Of a stretch of DNA of 64,000 nt, positions 17,541 to 29,994 are shown piece after piece (the first letter of the stretch is position 1; each line of letters opens with the position of its first letter). The stretch comes from Anisakis pegreffii (Eukaryota > Nematoda > Chromadorea > Rhabditida > Anisakidae): positions 1 to 64,000 of the forward strand of contig JAPYMA010000940.1 of NCBI GenBank assembly GCA_035041965.1. The letters are read 5' to 3'. Below the pieces are notes generated by a model. The model worked only from the letters and a program-made list of their open reading frames with translations, made no database searches and was not told the DNA's origin. A program made the position numbers and the translations under genes.

Positions 17541-18933
17541 ATGGGTGAATCAATACCAGGTGAAGTGGTGGATCAGTTGAAGAAATTCAACGAGACGCTG
17601 TCGGTCGTTGAAGATGCCTTACAGAGCCAGTTGAATGCCACAGCGCAAGCTTATGCACAGGTAGCTAGTTACCTACCATAAGAACGTTCTCTTCATTTCA
17701 TTTTTCATCATTATAATTTGATCTTCCTCATCCATAATTGTTGTGAGATAAATTTTCGTGTTCCTTTTTAATAGTTTTAAATCGGTGCAATAATTTTGAT
17801 GGTGCCAAAATGTCGAAGATTTTTCACCTAATTTGGGACAGTTCAGATGCGTTTGTTGGACAGAGCACGTGTGGATCTGATGTCACTGTTCACGATTAAT
17901 TCGCTTTACTGGATATTGCTCTGTATACGTGGAAAGAATCCGAAAGAAAACGAATCACTTAATCACGAATTGGTGAGTTTGATCACGTTTATTATTTCTG
18001 TTCGATTGGTCATTGTATGGAGGATGAAAATTTGGTGTAACTGTAGTCTATATGTATAATCATAAGCTAGAGTAGTCATAGGTTATGGTTGTTTTTATAT
18101 AGTTCATTCGTTTATGCTTTTTTATGAGTTTATTTTTGCTTGAAATTTTGTATGAACGTTGCAAAAATTTTTGCGATATTGTTGCAGACTCGCACAAAAC
18201 AATGTATGGATCGATTGAAGGAAATTGAAGCACGTCCGTATGCACCGAAACTGAATCGACGTGCTGCGGCCAGTTTCGTTCGTAATGCTCTCTGGGAACC
18301 CCCTCAACAAACTAACGAGGCACGAATCGTTATTCACTATCAGTATTTTTGTTTGAAATTCGGATTTTGATAATTTTTGTTTTCTGTCAATTGCTCAAAT
18401 GGTTCTGGAAGTAGTTTTTGAATAATTGACGAATATCACTCAGTCATAGTCAGCAACTCATTATGACCGTTTAGCACTTTGATGTTCGTCAAATTCAATT
18501 TTTGTGACTGTTCTTTCAGTGTCTTCTTTTCCACTTTGCTAACAGTAAGCATAGTGTCGGTCTGAAATAGGAACGCTAGCCACATATCCTGTGAAATATT
18601 CAGTCGGGTAAAAATTAATGAACGACAATGTAGAAAAGAATATTTGTTGTGAATTTCTATCATTGTGAAACTGAACTTATGGAGCAATCTCATCAGATGC
18701 AATATTTTGTAACAATATATGGAGGAATTTAAAGTCATTGATACTTTGTTGACATTCTCAAATAATGGATGATTCTGCAGGAAGGAGAAGAAAGGGAATG
18801 TCAGCAAGATGAGTCGATAGTTGATGAAACGCATTCAGAAGGTAGCAACGTATCAACGCCAGCTAAGCGATGTTTAGATAGGTCGATGGAGTCGGATGAA
18901 AGTGATATTGCGATGAAAAGATTGAAGCGTTGA
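17541..18933 (+). CDS. C1D / Lrp1 (Rrp47) family nuclear exosome cofactor, 4 exons
   Basis: Exons 17541-17660, 17847-17972, 18188-18328 and 18781-18933 join in phase to about 180 residues. The first two exons make the helical Sas10/C1D domain (KKFNETLSVVEDAL, LDRARVDLMSLFTINSLYW). The third carries the diagnostic block RRAAASFVRNALWEP, which matches the LDRGAASRFVKNALWEP block of animal C1D. The last exon is an acidic tail ending in basic KRLKR. Family knowledge: C1D binds the exosome exonuclease Rrp6 and helps 3' processing of stable RNAs in the nucleus. The protein is some 40 residues longer than human C1D, all in the tail. The third exon's donor (ATC|GTTATT) is non-consensus, so the junction to the tail exon is the least certain part. 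Confidence 0.85.
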
Positions 18934-21753
18934 GCCGAGAAGAAGAAGCCTTTAGCAAATGGTGTTTATTTTTGATTTTTCGATTCAATCAGTTCAGTTG
19001 AAATTGTATTTTTTGAATGTTTGAATGTGTTGTTTTGATTCTCGTTATCAATAATATGATAATAGTTTTGCATTGATTATTTCGTGAAAGTGCATCGTTC
19101 CTACCTCAGAATTGTTTCCTCTTCACATAAAATACGTAAATAAGGAGTCATTCCAAGATGAATTCATATGGAATGCGGATTTTTACAATTGCACGATTGA
19201 ACGTCTTGTGTTCACGGCTAGTGCTGTGTTGGATTTATGAGCGGTCCCACTTAGTTCTTATGATTGCTGATCAGCTTGTTTTGGAAATGGATTCTGCACA
19301 GTTGAAACACATGGATTTGCTGAAGCTTGTCACTCAGCTTTATATTTTACGGGAAGTTTTCACTCCGGTCCGCTATAATATAACCGGATTTTCGAGTACA
19401 GTATAGGTTTTGGATGTGTTCAGTTCGTAGTAGAAATCTTGTTTGGAACATGTTGATTGTATAAATATTATGTGTTGTATTTGCTTGCGAAGTTGTTATT
19501 GTTACTAATATTAGTTTGATTTGAATGTTTTGCGAATTATCTGCAATTGATTTCTTTTTTTTATTTATTTTTCAAATGGTATTGTGTGGTGTTTGATTGT
19601 CACATTTTGATGTTGTTGTTTGTGAGAAGATTCGAAATGTTTTGTTAATCTGAAGCGTTATACAATGTTTCCATTTTTTATAATCAAAATGCTTAGATTT
19701 AAGATTCATAAGTGACGACGTTAGTGAAGAGTAATGAGGATTGAGGCATTATTGGATTGAAGTGGAGAGTACTTGTCATGTGTGCATTTCATATTAGTAG
19801 ATGTCGATTTGTTTTCTGCTTGTTGGAAGAAAATTTGACTTTGTTTAGGATCGTTCGTTAGAAAGTATCAGGGATTTAGATTTTAAGATAAATGTTTGAG
19901 AGAGATTCGTTTGGCGGCGTTTCGGAAATTGAGATGATAAGATGTCAGATAGGTTGCTATATAATGACAGAAATCATTGAGTTCAATATAAGTTTAAACT
20001 TTTCTAATTCCCAATGGTTCTAGCATTGTTTTTCTTTTTTTTGATCTCTTTTCAGTATTTGCTCGACTGATTCCCATCTTTCATTTTGTACGATTCTATC
20101 CAGAAAAGTGTGCTGATAAAGTAAAATAAAATTACTTGTGCTAGAAAATCAGATTTCGATCTGGCGACAACCACATTGATAATGATCGCAAAACACCTGC
20201 TGGATGATTAGATTATTTTGGAATGCTGCATTTATGGTCAAAGTGATTTTGATGGAGTATTATCGAATACATTACGCGATACAATGATAGACTGTAACTT
20301 TAGTGGAATTGGTCATCATCTCACAGTCAGTCCTCTAAAAATTTGAGAGATCCAACTAAATGGCAAAGTTGTGAGTGTGAGAAACGCGAAGGATGATAGC
20401 GATATAAACATGAGAAGTATGAGGTGTAATGCACATGGAAGAAATTCTTGTGAACTGATTCATTGAGAAGTTGTTTTTGAGAAAAAATTATTGAAAGTGA
20501 CAAGAATCATAAAGGAAATAAACTGCAAAAGAAAATTTGAGTAAAAAATGAATAAATCAAAACGAAACGGTGAAATGATCAAAGCGTTTTTTGCCGTATT
20601 GTTTTCGAGAACAAAAAATTCACCGCATTCAATAATGCAATTGCAGGGATAATTGTTGACTAGATCACATAGCGATTTATTGGTCAATGTGTTGAATGCG
20701 TTCACAAATATCATTTATCTCTTTAATATATTGATACCAAAAAGATGACCTGGAATTGACAAAGCCTCAGCAGTGACTGACCATTTTTAAACAAAAAAGC
20801 ATTCAAGACTTCATGATTAATTGATAAAAATCAGTGAGAATGAAATTCAGACCATATTTGTGGCCATCGTTGTATTCCTGATGGTTATCATAGTAAATGA
20901 TACGTTAACATAATATCCGGGGACTTTGCCCTGTTGGTAGAGTGGGATCTCTAGAATCTCTAGCGTCTTTTATCAGTCCATCGAATAAGTGTCTACTATA
21001 ATGTCCGGAACATCTTTCACTGAGGATGGTGATAGCAGATTATATTAGCGTATCAGGTAAATCAAAATGAGTACGGCATCTCGCGCAGTCGTACCTGAAG
21101 ATTGCTGGTCTCTATAGTGACTCCACTCACATAAAAGTACACATTCCCATCAATAAGTAGAATTCACTACCATATATATCCAATAGAAATTTATTCTTCA
21201 CACAATCTCAATCCATAGAATCCATAGAATTAATAGAATTCACTAGCATAGAATTACTTTACAATATTTAAAATAGAATTCACTTTTTATCTCAATTCAC
21301 AGAATTCACTAGCACGTTTATCCAACGAAAATTTTTGCAGAGAATTTATGAAAATATAAATAAAATTCCTCGATCTCAGCTAAATAAATCACTCGTCGAT
21401 CGGGAATTTATGAGGTCAACTGCTTCGACACTAAGTGAAAACTGACACGAAAAACAGAACATCAACGTGCAACTTTGAAGATTTCCAAGAGAGCGATAGA
21501 CAAATCCCTTCCATGGATTGAACAATAAACATCTGCACCAAACGAAAATCGAAACAAAAGAATTCAATCATTCGATAATCACAGTGGATTTAGGTTATTT
21601 GAATGAACAAATTGAGAAAATCATCGCAAAAATTCATTTCTGATCGTGTCTTCGTATCAACTTGATCGCATCACCCACCACCACGGATATCATCCACCAT
21701 TCAGATACTATCAGCAACAAATTATCCCTTCCCTCTATCATATCCTTCCAATT
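18934..21753. other. Intergenic region
   Basis: This is AT-rich sequence. The first kilobase may be the 3' UTR of the C1D gene; an AATAAA lies at 20125-20130. The open frame at 19158-19406 has no splice context or recognisable sequence. The cluster of AGAATTCACT words at 21160-21320 is listed separately. Confidence 0.45.
21160..21320. repeat. Cluster of degenerate AGAATTCACT words
   Basis: AGAATTCAC(T) occurs near 21170, 21235, 21275 and 21302, with partial versions (AGAATTA, AGAATCC) between them. This looks like a decayed short tandem repeat. Confidence 0.5.
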
Positions 21754-23857
21754 ATGTTCATCAATCGACTCATCACTTTTGTCATCATTGTGCAACTATT
21801 CTATGAGGTAGCCAACGTTTTGATCAGTCTCTGATCACTTCTAAAATGATTGATTCAATCAGTTAAAGTTGTTTTCTCAATTATTACAAGTAGATATTCC
21901 ATCAACATTTGATGATTTTTATCCAATTCTTCGTATAATCTTCTTCGAATATGTGCTCATACAATAATCCATAAGAACGGTTTCCTACTGATTTGTAGAT
22001 TACTTATGCAATTGAAAGTTGTCAAAAACTGGCTGTTTGTGCACTTGACCACTGCATCGACAAAATTGTTAACTATCCCGTTGAAAATGAGGTAAGCACA
22101 GCTATTACTTATTGTTCTGATGAAAAAATTCTTCCAAATTCAAGCCATCTCCTCGGAATTGTTCAATAATTCCTTATATAACTTTCACTATTCTTTTTCC
22201 GATTTGATAATCATGCAAGATTGATTTATTATAACGCTGAAGAAGTGAAACTTCTTGTCACTTTCATTTCAACCTTCCAAAATCAACTCTCTCCGAGAGG
22301 TTTTTATATTGAATCTGCATCCGCCAATCATTTTTCCACTTATTTCGTAGATTCAGCTATAGATTATCCGTAATTGTCAATAGATTATCTATTGTCATAT
22401 TGTCATTGAACATGCATTATTGTCAATAACCAATAGATGATTTAATATTGTCAGGGAAGTAAACTATCACGAAGGCATTAATTCTATCGTGCAGAAACAA
22501 TTTTGCAGTTAATTGACGATCTGCTGAGTAAGATCAATTTTGGTTGCGTACTCGGACCGTTGTGCTATGACAGTTGTAACCGGTGTGACAGTTGCAACTA
22601 TGCGCAAACACAATTCCGTAAAGCTCTACTTAGACAACAACTTGGTATGAAGAACCGACCATTTTACGTAGCGATACTATAAATATTATAACGACTATAG
22701 AAGAGGATTTGAATTACAAAATATGACAAGGAATCAGAAAGTGTTTCAAATACACCGTCATCGTTTTTGTACGGTCTGTCCGACTATAACGTCTTAATCG
22801 GTCAACAACATAAGATTAAGCAAAATACATGCATGACAATTTAGTCCAATGTCACTGAATTTAAAAGGGAAAGCGAAGAAACATATCAATTCATGACCAC
22901 ATCCATAGCGATCAGTCGTTTTCCAATACTATTGATAACATATAGCAAAAATGTTGAATAAGTTACGGAATCAAAAGTTTTTATGTTCAGATTGTAGTTT
23001 TGAACTCGAGTAATGGCTTGCTGTTTGCGTAGAATGATCATGAATGCAATGTAGCTTTTGATTTTGCAAGTTATTCAACATTTGTGCTGTACTTAATTGT
23101 TCGCATAGACTTGAATATTCGATGGATGCAGTAGATTAATATTTTCAGATGGAGAATGCCCGTTGTTAGAAGAATGCGTACAAACGTGTCTAGTGGAACA
23201 GGTAAGTGATGATTACATTGAATTTATGGTCAATATGGATTTGAAAACATTTCATGTTATTCAGTTATAATCCTTGTATACGCGTCCCAGGATTATCGTT
23301 CAAGCGAAAGTACTCACCATCGCTAGTGAGTGATCTCATTTGATCTCCTAACTGATCGGATTAAATAAAATTCAATTCCCGAACCATCGTGAATCGAACT
23401 GATCAACTGTGATAATAGGGAAAGCCTTCGTCAGTCAATTTCGGCCAGTTGTAACCCTTTGGATTTAACCTTTAAACCCAGTTGGTTGACCGTTTCATGA
23501 ATTCAAGAAAAACATTAAAATGATAAATTCTTAGACTGAACCAAAAATTTTTCATCAGAAAAGAGCAACTTGAGCAGAGCAAAAAATCTTTCGAAAAACA
23601 AAAAGATCCGGCAAGCGAATCCACTCAAAAGATGATTGAAATTATTTCAGCCAATGGATCCAATCGGATGCATATTCCGTAATCGTTGTGCGCGATATTG
23701 TTTGGATAAACTGGAATGTGCGCAATGTTTCGATATTTTGAAGCGAATTTTCACTGGTTACTGCTATCGGAATGGTTACATCGAAAAGTACGGACGAAAA
23801 TGTCGTTTGATGTTCGATCAGATCAGCAGAGATTATTTGAACAGAATACCTGAATGA
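21754..23857 (+). CDS. Unrecognised secreted cysteine-rich protein, 180 aa, 5 exons
   Basis: Exons 21754-21807, 21999-22091, 22509-22644, 23149-23201 and 23651-23857 join with matching phases (0, 0, 1, 0) to 180 residues. Exon 1 is a signal-peptide core (MFINRLITFVIIVQLFYE), with a likely cut after TYA at residue 22. The mature part has 18 cysteines in four groups, each holding C-x5-C-x3/4-C: 26/32/37, 62/68/72, 98/104/108 and 119/125/129. Groups two and four continue with extra C-x2-C pairs (75/78, 135/138), and Cys150 and Cys163 follow. Exon 2 holds group one, exon 3 group two, exon 4 group three and exon 5 group four, as if one unit multiplied with its exon. I do not recognise the family. 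A disulfide-rich extracellular protein is inferred; no function is assigned. Confidence 0.82.
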
Positions 23858-24329
23858 TGCACTAGCGTCTATCCGCGTCTGGATAGATTTATCGCCTGTT
23901 ATCAGCTAGTGAACATGTCAGATTCACTATTTGTGAAATCAAAAGCTTTTACGTTTAGATTATTGTTTTAAACTAGAGTAAAGACTTGCTGTAATGATCG
24001 TATAGGTCTAAATCTTTAATCAACATCTACCGATATAATTGTTCATGCATTGCTAGATTTCATTTAACATAACAATGGGTAGTCGTCAACTTTTATGATA
24101 TCGTTTAAAAAATACAATTTTCAATGGATATAACGTTCACAACTCAACAACTTAGCAATATCGCATACATATACATATGTACAAACATCTTCAAACATTC
24201 AAATAACATAAGAATGCATAAATATCGAAACGTTCCTTGCAATATAACCATTGCAATACATAAAGAATTCATATTTGATACTCGGACTTCAATCATTCGA
24301 TGCCAACAACGGTATTGATATTATGGTTT
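23858..24329. other. Convergent intergenic region with a hairpin
   Basis: This lies between the 3' ends of the cysteine-rich gene (plus) and the WRAP53 gene (minus). TCTATCC (23868-23874) and GGATAGA (23881-23887) form a perfect 7-bp stem eleven bases after the stop codon. Sequence at about 23935-24005 is a diverged copy of 22968-23042 in the gene's third intron. Confidence 0.6.
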
Positions 24330-27300
24330 TCATGATGACCACAAACACAACGAATTGTCTAATTGATCAGAGCAATTGACTGTTTCATAATTGAAACACT
24401 CTTCAACGCTTGATACTCGCTCGTTATCAACTGTTTTTGATAGGTTCTTGTCACTACTATTTTCATCATCTTCATCATCATTTTCGTTGCCGTCAGCCAT
24501 GGGCATCGGAAAAACTCGTTGTCCACTACAGGTTGCCAGTAAACGTCCATTTGGATGTAAACTGAATTCATTCATATGATTATAAACAATGATTACTAGT
24601 AATTGATCACTGAGCAGTATGGATAAAGATCTACCACAATAATAGCTTATCACTAAAGAATATTGACAACAAACTGCAGCGAAAAACACACCTGATACCA
24701 GCAAGCGTGCTCCGATGTGATTTAATTCTGTAGGATGCATCAATTGGTTCCGGTTGATCAGCAACACTATTACTCATACTTTTACCAGCATTGTGCAGCC
24801 GTTTCAGATCAAATACGTGTATCTCGCCTGATGAACTCCCACTGAGCAGACATTCATCCGAACTGAATCATTTACTGCATTCATTTTGAAATCGCTGACT
24901 TATTTGATTGAGCATGGCTATTGGGTATTCACTAGTATTCGTATTGGTATTAGGAAACAGCCTCACAACAATATCAGTGCATTTCACTGGCGATATGTCG
25001 ACACCAGTAAATTTGAGAATAACTGCAAATAAAGCAGCAAATATTAAGCACTCTTCCAACCTGTCAAGTTCAAAGTATATCGTCTGATTCGTTGACGATG
25101 GCCTTCTCGCATAGCCAACCGCTTGACCAGGGAAACGTAAATCCCAACAAGTAATTAAATCGTTCTGAAATGTTCACTGATCACATTACCATTAAGAATC
25201 TAATTATAATGCTTCTTGAATAGAGAATACACAAGGAATATATTACATAGAGATTGGCTGAACTGAAGTAAATTAAACTGAACTGAAAATATTCTACCTT
25301 CCGAGCAGCCGTAAACAGGAAATTGCCGTCTGACGAATAGCGAATAAACGTGGTTCCTTGCCAGGGCGTTTCGAATGAACACACAGCAGCAGCGGTTAAA
25401 TCTGAGTAGATCGCCACTGAAACGTTGAACAAGATTACTCATATCCTATATCATAACCAGGAGTGACAGAAAGTCCTCAAAGCTCCAATTCCATTAAAGA
25501 AATTCCAATTAACAGTAACAGTGAACAAGGCACGATCAGGAAGATGAACAACGAAAATAAATAATTTAAGAAATGAATAAATGAGTAAACGACTACATAC
25601 AAGTACGACCATACGAGGCGACTGCGTAAAGACCCGAAAAACTCGGGTTCATTGCTATACATGAGACGATTCCTCGCTGACCACCAACGTTCTTCTCTTA
25701 AATGACAAAATTTTGAACTTTCAATCATTTGAATAAGACGAACCGAATTCAGACCGCATCACTACACTAATGTAATAACCACAAGCAACTTGCAATTTCT
25801 ATCCTTCCACTCTTCAAATCTGATAGAAGCTTGTATTGAATATGTATTACTTCTGCTTTACTCTGCCGAAATTTGAAATAATTTCTTAGTATCGCTTTGT
25901 TCATGAGAATTTACGAACAAATCTAAATTAAACCAATCTCCCGAGCACTACTTACTCCAGGTATGTAGTTCTCGAATTTGACGACGTCCACCAGCATGTA
26001 AATCAAAAATTCGGATCATTCGATTATATCCACCATATAGCAAACGTCCGTCCAACGAAAAACACATTGAATAAGCACTACTCAACTCATCCTGTCAAAA
26101 TGATGACGTGAAAAATTTTGCTTAAAACAAAACAAATGATTCTTCTTACTGATTCAGTCTTATTGATACATAGTTTTAAAGAAACCATCAATTATTATCA
26201 CTGAATTGCACTCGTTTCTGCTCTCTTGCAGAACAGACAAGAAAGCCAACATATAAATACAACAGAATTCTCGGAGCTGAATACGGAAATACCAATATGG
26301 AGAAGTATGAATGAATGTATCAGAGAATTATCTTCACTCTGCATCAAATACAATTCAAAAGCTTCAAAAATCGCTTTATGATGCGACTGATCATGAGAAC
26401 ATACCAAATGATTAATGCCATGCAGTGCTTTCACCAATTCACCGTCAGTGTTCCAAAGATGAATTGGATGATCCTTACTGGATGTTGCGAGAAGATCTCT
26501 TGACGGATGCCAACAACAATCGTAGATTAAATCACCTAATGGAATTGATTTTCGCAACGTTACCTTAACAATACTGATTTGATGGATAATCATCTAATGG
26601 ATAATTCACTGATTTGAACACAATTCAAATTCTGAATTGACAATAACAAATCCAAATATTCGCGTTGATAAAAACGCATTTATGAAGTATTCACCTTCAA
26701 AACCTTTGAAACAATCGTAGAGTCTAAATAAATTCAGTGAATGAACAGATTATCTGGATCAAAAACAGAAGTAACTCAATGAATTGCATAACAATCGCAT
26801 CGCATCGCACCCTACCTGCTTCTGAGTGTCGTTCAGCTGGAAAACCCGAACCAAACGATCTTGACTCGACGTCAACAAGTGCTCACCACTCGCACTCCAC
26901 TTACAACATCGTACATAATTATTGCAAATGTTGCCCGGAAACGAAAATCCGAACGTTTGTTTGTATTTCGTATCGTTGAACACTGCACTTTCACGTTGTA
27001 AAAGAGTCATCTTGTCGAAATCCAACGACAGTTTAGATCGTTTCACCGCAACAACAACGTCCTCAGCATCATTCGGTCTTGCTCGGTGCTTTGTTGTTGT
27101 TGATGAGTGGTCATCGCGTCTCGTATTCTCATATGCTCGAGACGATCGCTCCTCATTGCCAGTGAGGTTCGAATTTGAGCTATCACTTTTCGGAGTTCCT
27201 TGGCTTTTCGGAACGGATTTTTGCGCATCTCGTTGATTCTCTTCTCTCATCTGTAACTTGGAGCATGACACCATAATAATATCGCTCATAATATAAGTTA

Positions 27301-28106
27301 TATCACTACAACAAACAGAATGAGAATATGATTCCTTTTTTGAATGAGACTATAATACAAACCATATTAACATTTAATATGCAAATGGCTAAGTCAAGAG
27401 AATATACCTAGTACTGAGTCGAAAAATAACAATTCCAATCTGTAACAGTACAGAATTTTTGCCGATGTTTCAAAGTAGTGAATCGGACAAAAAAGAAAAA
27501 ATGTAACAACGGAAGTACCATTTGCAAAAGAAACGCAGTCCCCTTTCGGAGTATCTTCTCGTTTCTTTTTTCTTCGCGAAGTTCGTTAGCTGTGCAGACG
27601 GAGCTGCTGGCAGTATTGCTTTTATCAGGTTCTCGTTCTGTTTTTGATGGCTCCAGTGGTAGTGGTTCTGCTTGAGTGTTCGCTATTTTTGACGATGCAT
27701 CAGTTTGTTGTCGATGATCCGAACTCCTAACTTCAACTTTTCGAAGAAGCTGCAAAGGGAAAACATTACTGACAGCGAAATTGCTCGTTCACATTTCAGA
27801 GGCACAATTCCTTTTCTCACTTTTAGTAATCGCCACTCAATGGGAAAAACCGCACAAATGGAAGAATATGCATAATGTTGTTGTTGCAAATACCTCCTCA
27901 AGAAGATCCACAACTTCTACTGCTTCATTTCGATGGATTTCCGGTAAAGATGATACAGATCCAAGCTCACTGATTCCAGATTCATGCACAGTGCCACCGA
28001 TATTCTGCACTGCACTTCCGGATCCTTGAAAACTATCTTGCGATCGTATAAACTGCTGCTGGACTTGCTGTGTCTGTTGTTGTTGATGGCGAGTACTCTT
28101 ATCCAT
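24330..28106 (-). CDS. WRAP53 / TCAB1 (WDR79) WD40 protein, 10 exons
   Basis: Exons 28106-27894, 27749-27519, 27250-26816, 26563-26405, 26091-25956, 25696-25601, 25416-25298, 25164-25061, 24862-24692 and 24561-24330 join in phase to about 631 residues. The first 240 or so residues are low-complexity (Q-rich start, then acidic/basic linker). WD repeats follow: VRCCKWSASGEHLLTSSQDR, LIYDCCWHP with DHPIHLWN, YGGYNRMIRIFDL, GIVSCIAMNP with ASYGRTLAIY, NDLITCWDLR, GEIHVFDLKR and ISLHPNGRLLATCSGQRVFP, then a terminal NSLCLW strand. The order and the last block match animal WRAP53. Known role: this protein binds the CAB box of scaRNAs and telomerase RNA and takes them to Cajal bodies. An acidic insert (DDEDDENSSD) sits before the last strand. 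The alternative, a generic WD40 scaffold, is unlikely. Confidence 0.9.
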
Positions 28107-29558
28107 TATCCTGTTTCTTAAACGTAATTTCGTTGGTAAGCAATTGATTATCATGAAAGGTGAGAATGAATGAAAATTATAAAGGATGGAGTTAAGCCTC
28201 GTACAATTACTGGGCTTCAGAGACCCGATGCGAATAATAAGTCCTTCATTAGTTCATGAATAGTGATGATATGGAAGTATAAATTGATGATTTCATTCAC
28301 ATTCTCGATCTCAATCGAGCAAATGATAATAAATCTTTTTTTTTTGCGAATTGATCGCGCGATTTTTCGAAGACCTTGAAAATATATGCAAATGATTGGA
28401 TAAACTCATTTATATTGTAAACCGCTCATTTCTACAATCATATTTCTCGGAGAGAATCGCATTACGACATTTCAGAGGAGCCTTTCGCTTCTGATACATG
28501 TTAGCCTCTCCCCGATAGATATTGAGGTGCTTAAGACTTTTTTCCCATTCAGGAAGCAATTCCCAAGAGTAATAAGTGGGAAATTCAAGCACAGGAATTG
28601 CGTTCGATAGAAATCTGTGAGAGATGTCTCAATTGCCATAGGAAATATTGCATGCATGATGCAATTGATATGTGCTGACATGACTAGATTTGCTTCTCAT
28701 TAGCAAACTTCACAATTGTAGGGATCTGATTGACACCAAACGACAACAACGCAAAAAACAACCAGTTCGAAAAAGTAAATGCATTTTCGTTTATTCAAAA
28801 CGTTCATTACAAATGAAATGAGAAAATATAATTTTATCATTTATAGCATATTGAAGATAAAATAACGATAACGTCATAGTAAATGATACCAATCACTGTT
28901 AACAACGATAATAATCCTTAGAACAGACGCGTTCATGACTGCAAAAGGAGATATTCCACTGAAAATTAACAGGAAACAGGATATATATTACAAACATTAA
29001 TTTACAGTGAATCATAAAATGAACGATGAACATTTGATGAATAACTCTGATGTCTACATAAAGTTCAATATTTCTTTTAACACATCTTCAACAAGGATAA
29101 TAGTTAGAATGATGCGATTCCAATGGAAAACACACACACACACAAAACGCCTTTATAACAAAACAAATGAATTTCAGTCAATGAGTGATTAACAAAAAAT
29201 GATTACATCCTCGAAAATGCCAGATTAACAGACCAAATCCTCAAAGGATGAGATCAGATGAGACCAACACAACAATGAGGACATCATTATATATAATATC
29301 TTCATTGTTTTGTTGGTCTGAAAGATCACGCTCATCCACTGCGCTATTCATATTCTCGCCTATCGCTCTCGAAACTCACTATCAGAGGTTATGCGTCGTT
29401 TTCGATTCAAAGTCTTTTCATGATTCTATCTATCCCGTTCACTCTTCCCTAATGATTTCTCAGAAACTGCTGATAGTGAGGCTAATATGATCATCTCCAT
29501 CAGCTACTTGGAGGCAGAGACAGGTCACAGTTCGAGATAGCCTATGGAGAGCAATGAA
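28107..29558. other. Intergenic region between WRAP53 and H2B
   Basis: No gene was found. It should contain the WRAP53 promoter and, at its right end, the 3' UTR of H2B. A short (CA)n run lies at 29131-29145. I found no canonical histone 3' stem-loop (GGCTCTTTTCAGAGCC type) downstream of the H2B stop. Confidence 0.55.
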
Positions 29559-29927
29559 TTACTTGGAACTAGTGTATTTGGTCACAGCTTTGGTACCCTC
29601 TGAGACAGCGTGCTTGGCCAGCTCACCGGGAAGAATCAAACGAACTGCTGTTTGGATCTCACGTGACGATATCGTTGAACGTTTATTGTAGTGTGCCAGG
29701 CGACTTGCTTCGGCGGCGATACGCTCGAAGACATCGTTGACGAATGAGTTCATTATGGACATCGCTTTCGACGATACGCCCGTATCTGGATGCACTTGTT
29801 TGAGCACACGATAGATGTAGACCGAATACGACTCCTTTCGACGGATACGTTTCTTCTTATCAACCGATCGAACCTTCTTCGATTTCACTGCCTTCTTAGC
29901 ACCCTTCGCTGACGGTTTGGGTGGCAT
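29559..29927 (-). CDS. Histone H2B
   Basis: One uninterrupted exon of 122 codons plus stop. It has the basic N-terminal tail ([12 protein letters not shown], then KKKRIRRKE), the histone fold ([38 protein letters not shown]) and the H2B signature running to [13 protein letters not shown]. Length and sequence are standard for animal H2B, and the fold and C terminus are of nematode type. The gene lies head to head with H2A across 1.6 kb. Intronless structure is typical of replication-dependent histones. No canonical 3' stem-loop was found, so its mRNA may be polyadenylated. Confidence 0.98.
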   Translation of the reverse strand: MPPKPSAKGAKKAVKSKKVRSVDKKKRIRRKESYSVYIYRVLKQVHPDTGVSSKAMSIMNSFVNDVFERIAAEASRLAHYNKRSTISSREIQTAVRLILPGELAKHAVSEGTKAVTKYTSSK

Positions 29928-29976
29928 TCTTCGAGACTAATCACCTATCTTTTGCGGTCGCAGTGATAAGCGATAA

Positions 29977-29994
29977 GTTAACAGTACTGTTAAC
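29977..29994. promoter_or_regulatory. 18-bp perfect palindrome upstream of H2B
   Basis: GTTAACAGTACTGTTAAC equals its own reverse complement and lies 50-67 bases before the H2B ATG. Perfect palindromes of this length are unlikely by chance at a given place, and a dimeric transcription-factor site is plausible. Confidence 0.45.

Noticed and set aside
19158..19406. Plus-strand frame of 82 codons after the C1D gene
   Set aside because: Most likely within the 3' UTR or spacer; no family match and no upstream acceptor of good quality.
20930..20990. tRNA-like A-box (TGGTAGAGTGG)
   Set aside because: No matching B-box (GGTTCGAATCC type) or acceptor stem could be found downstream.
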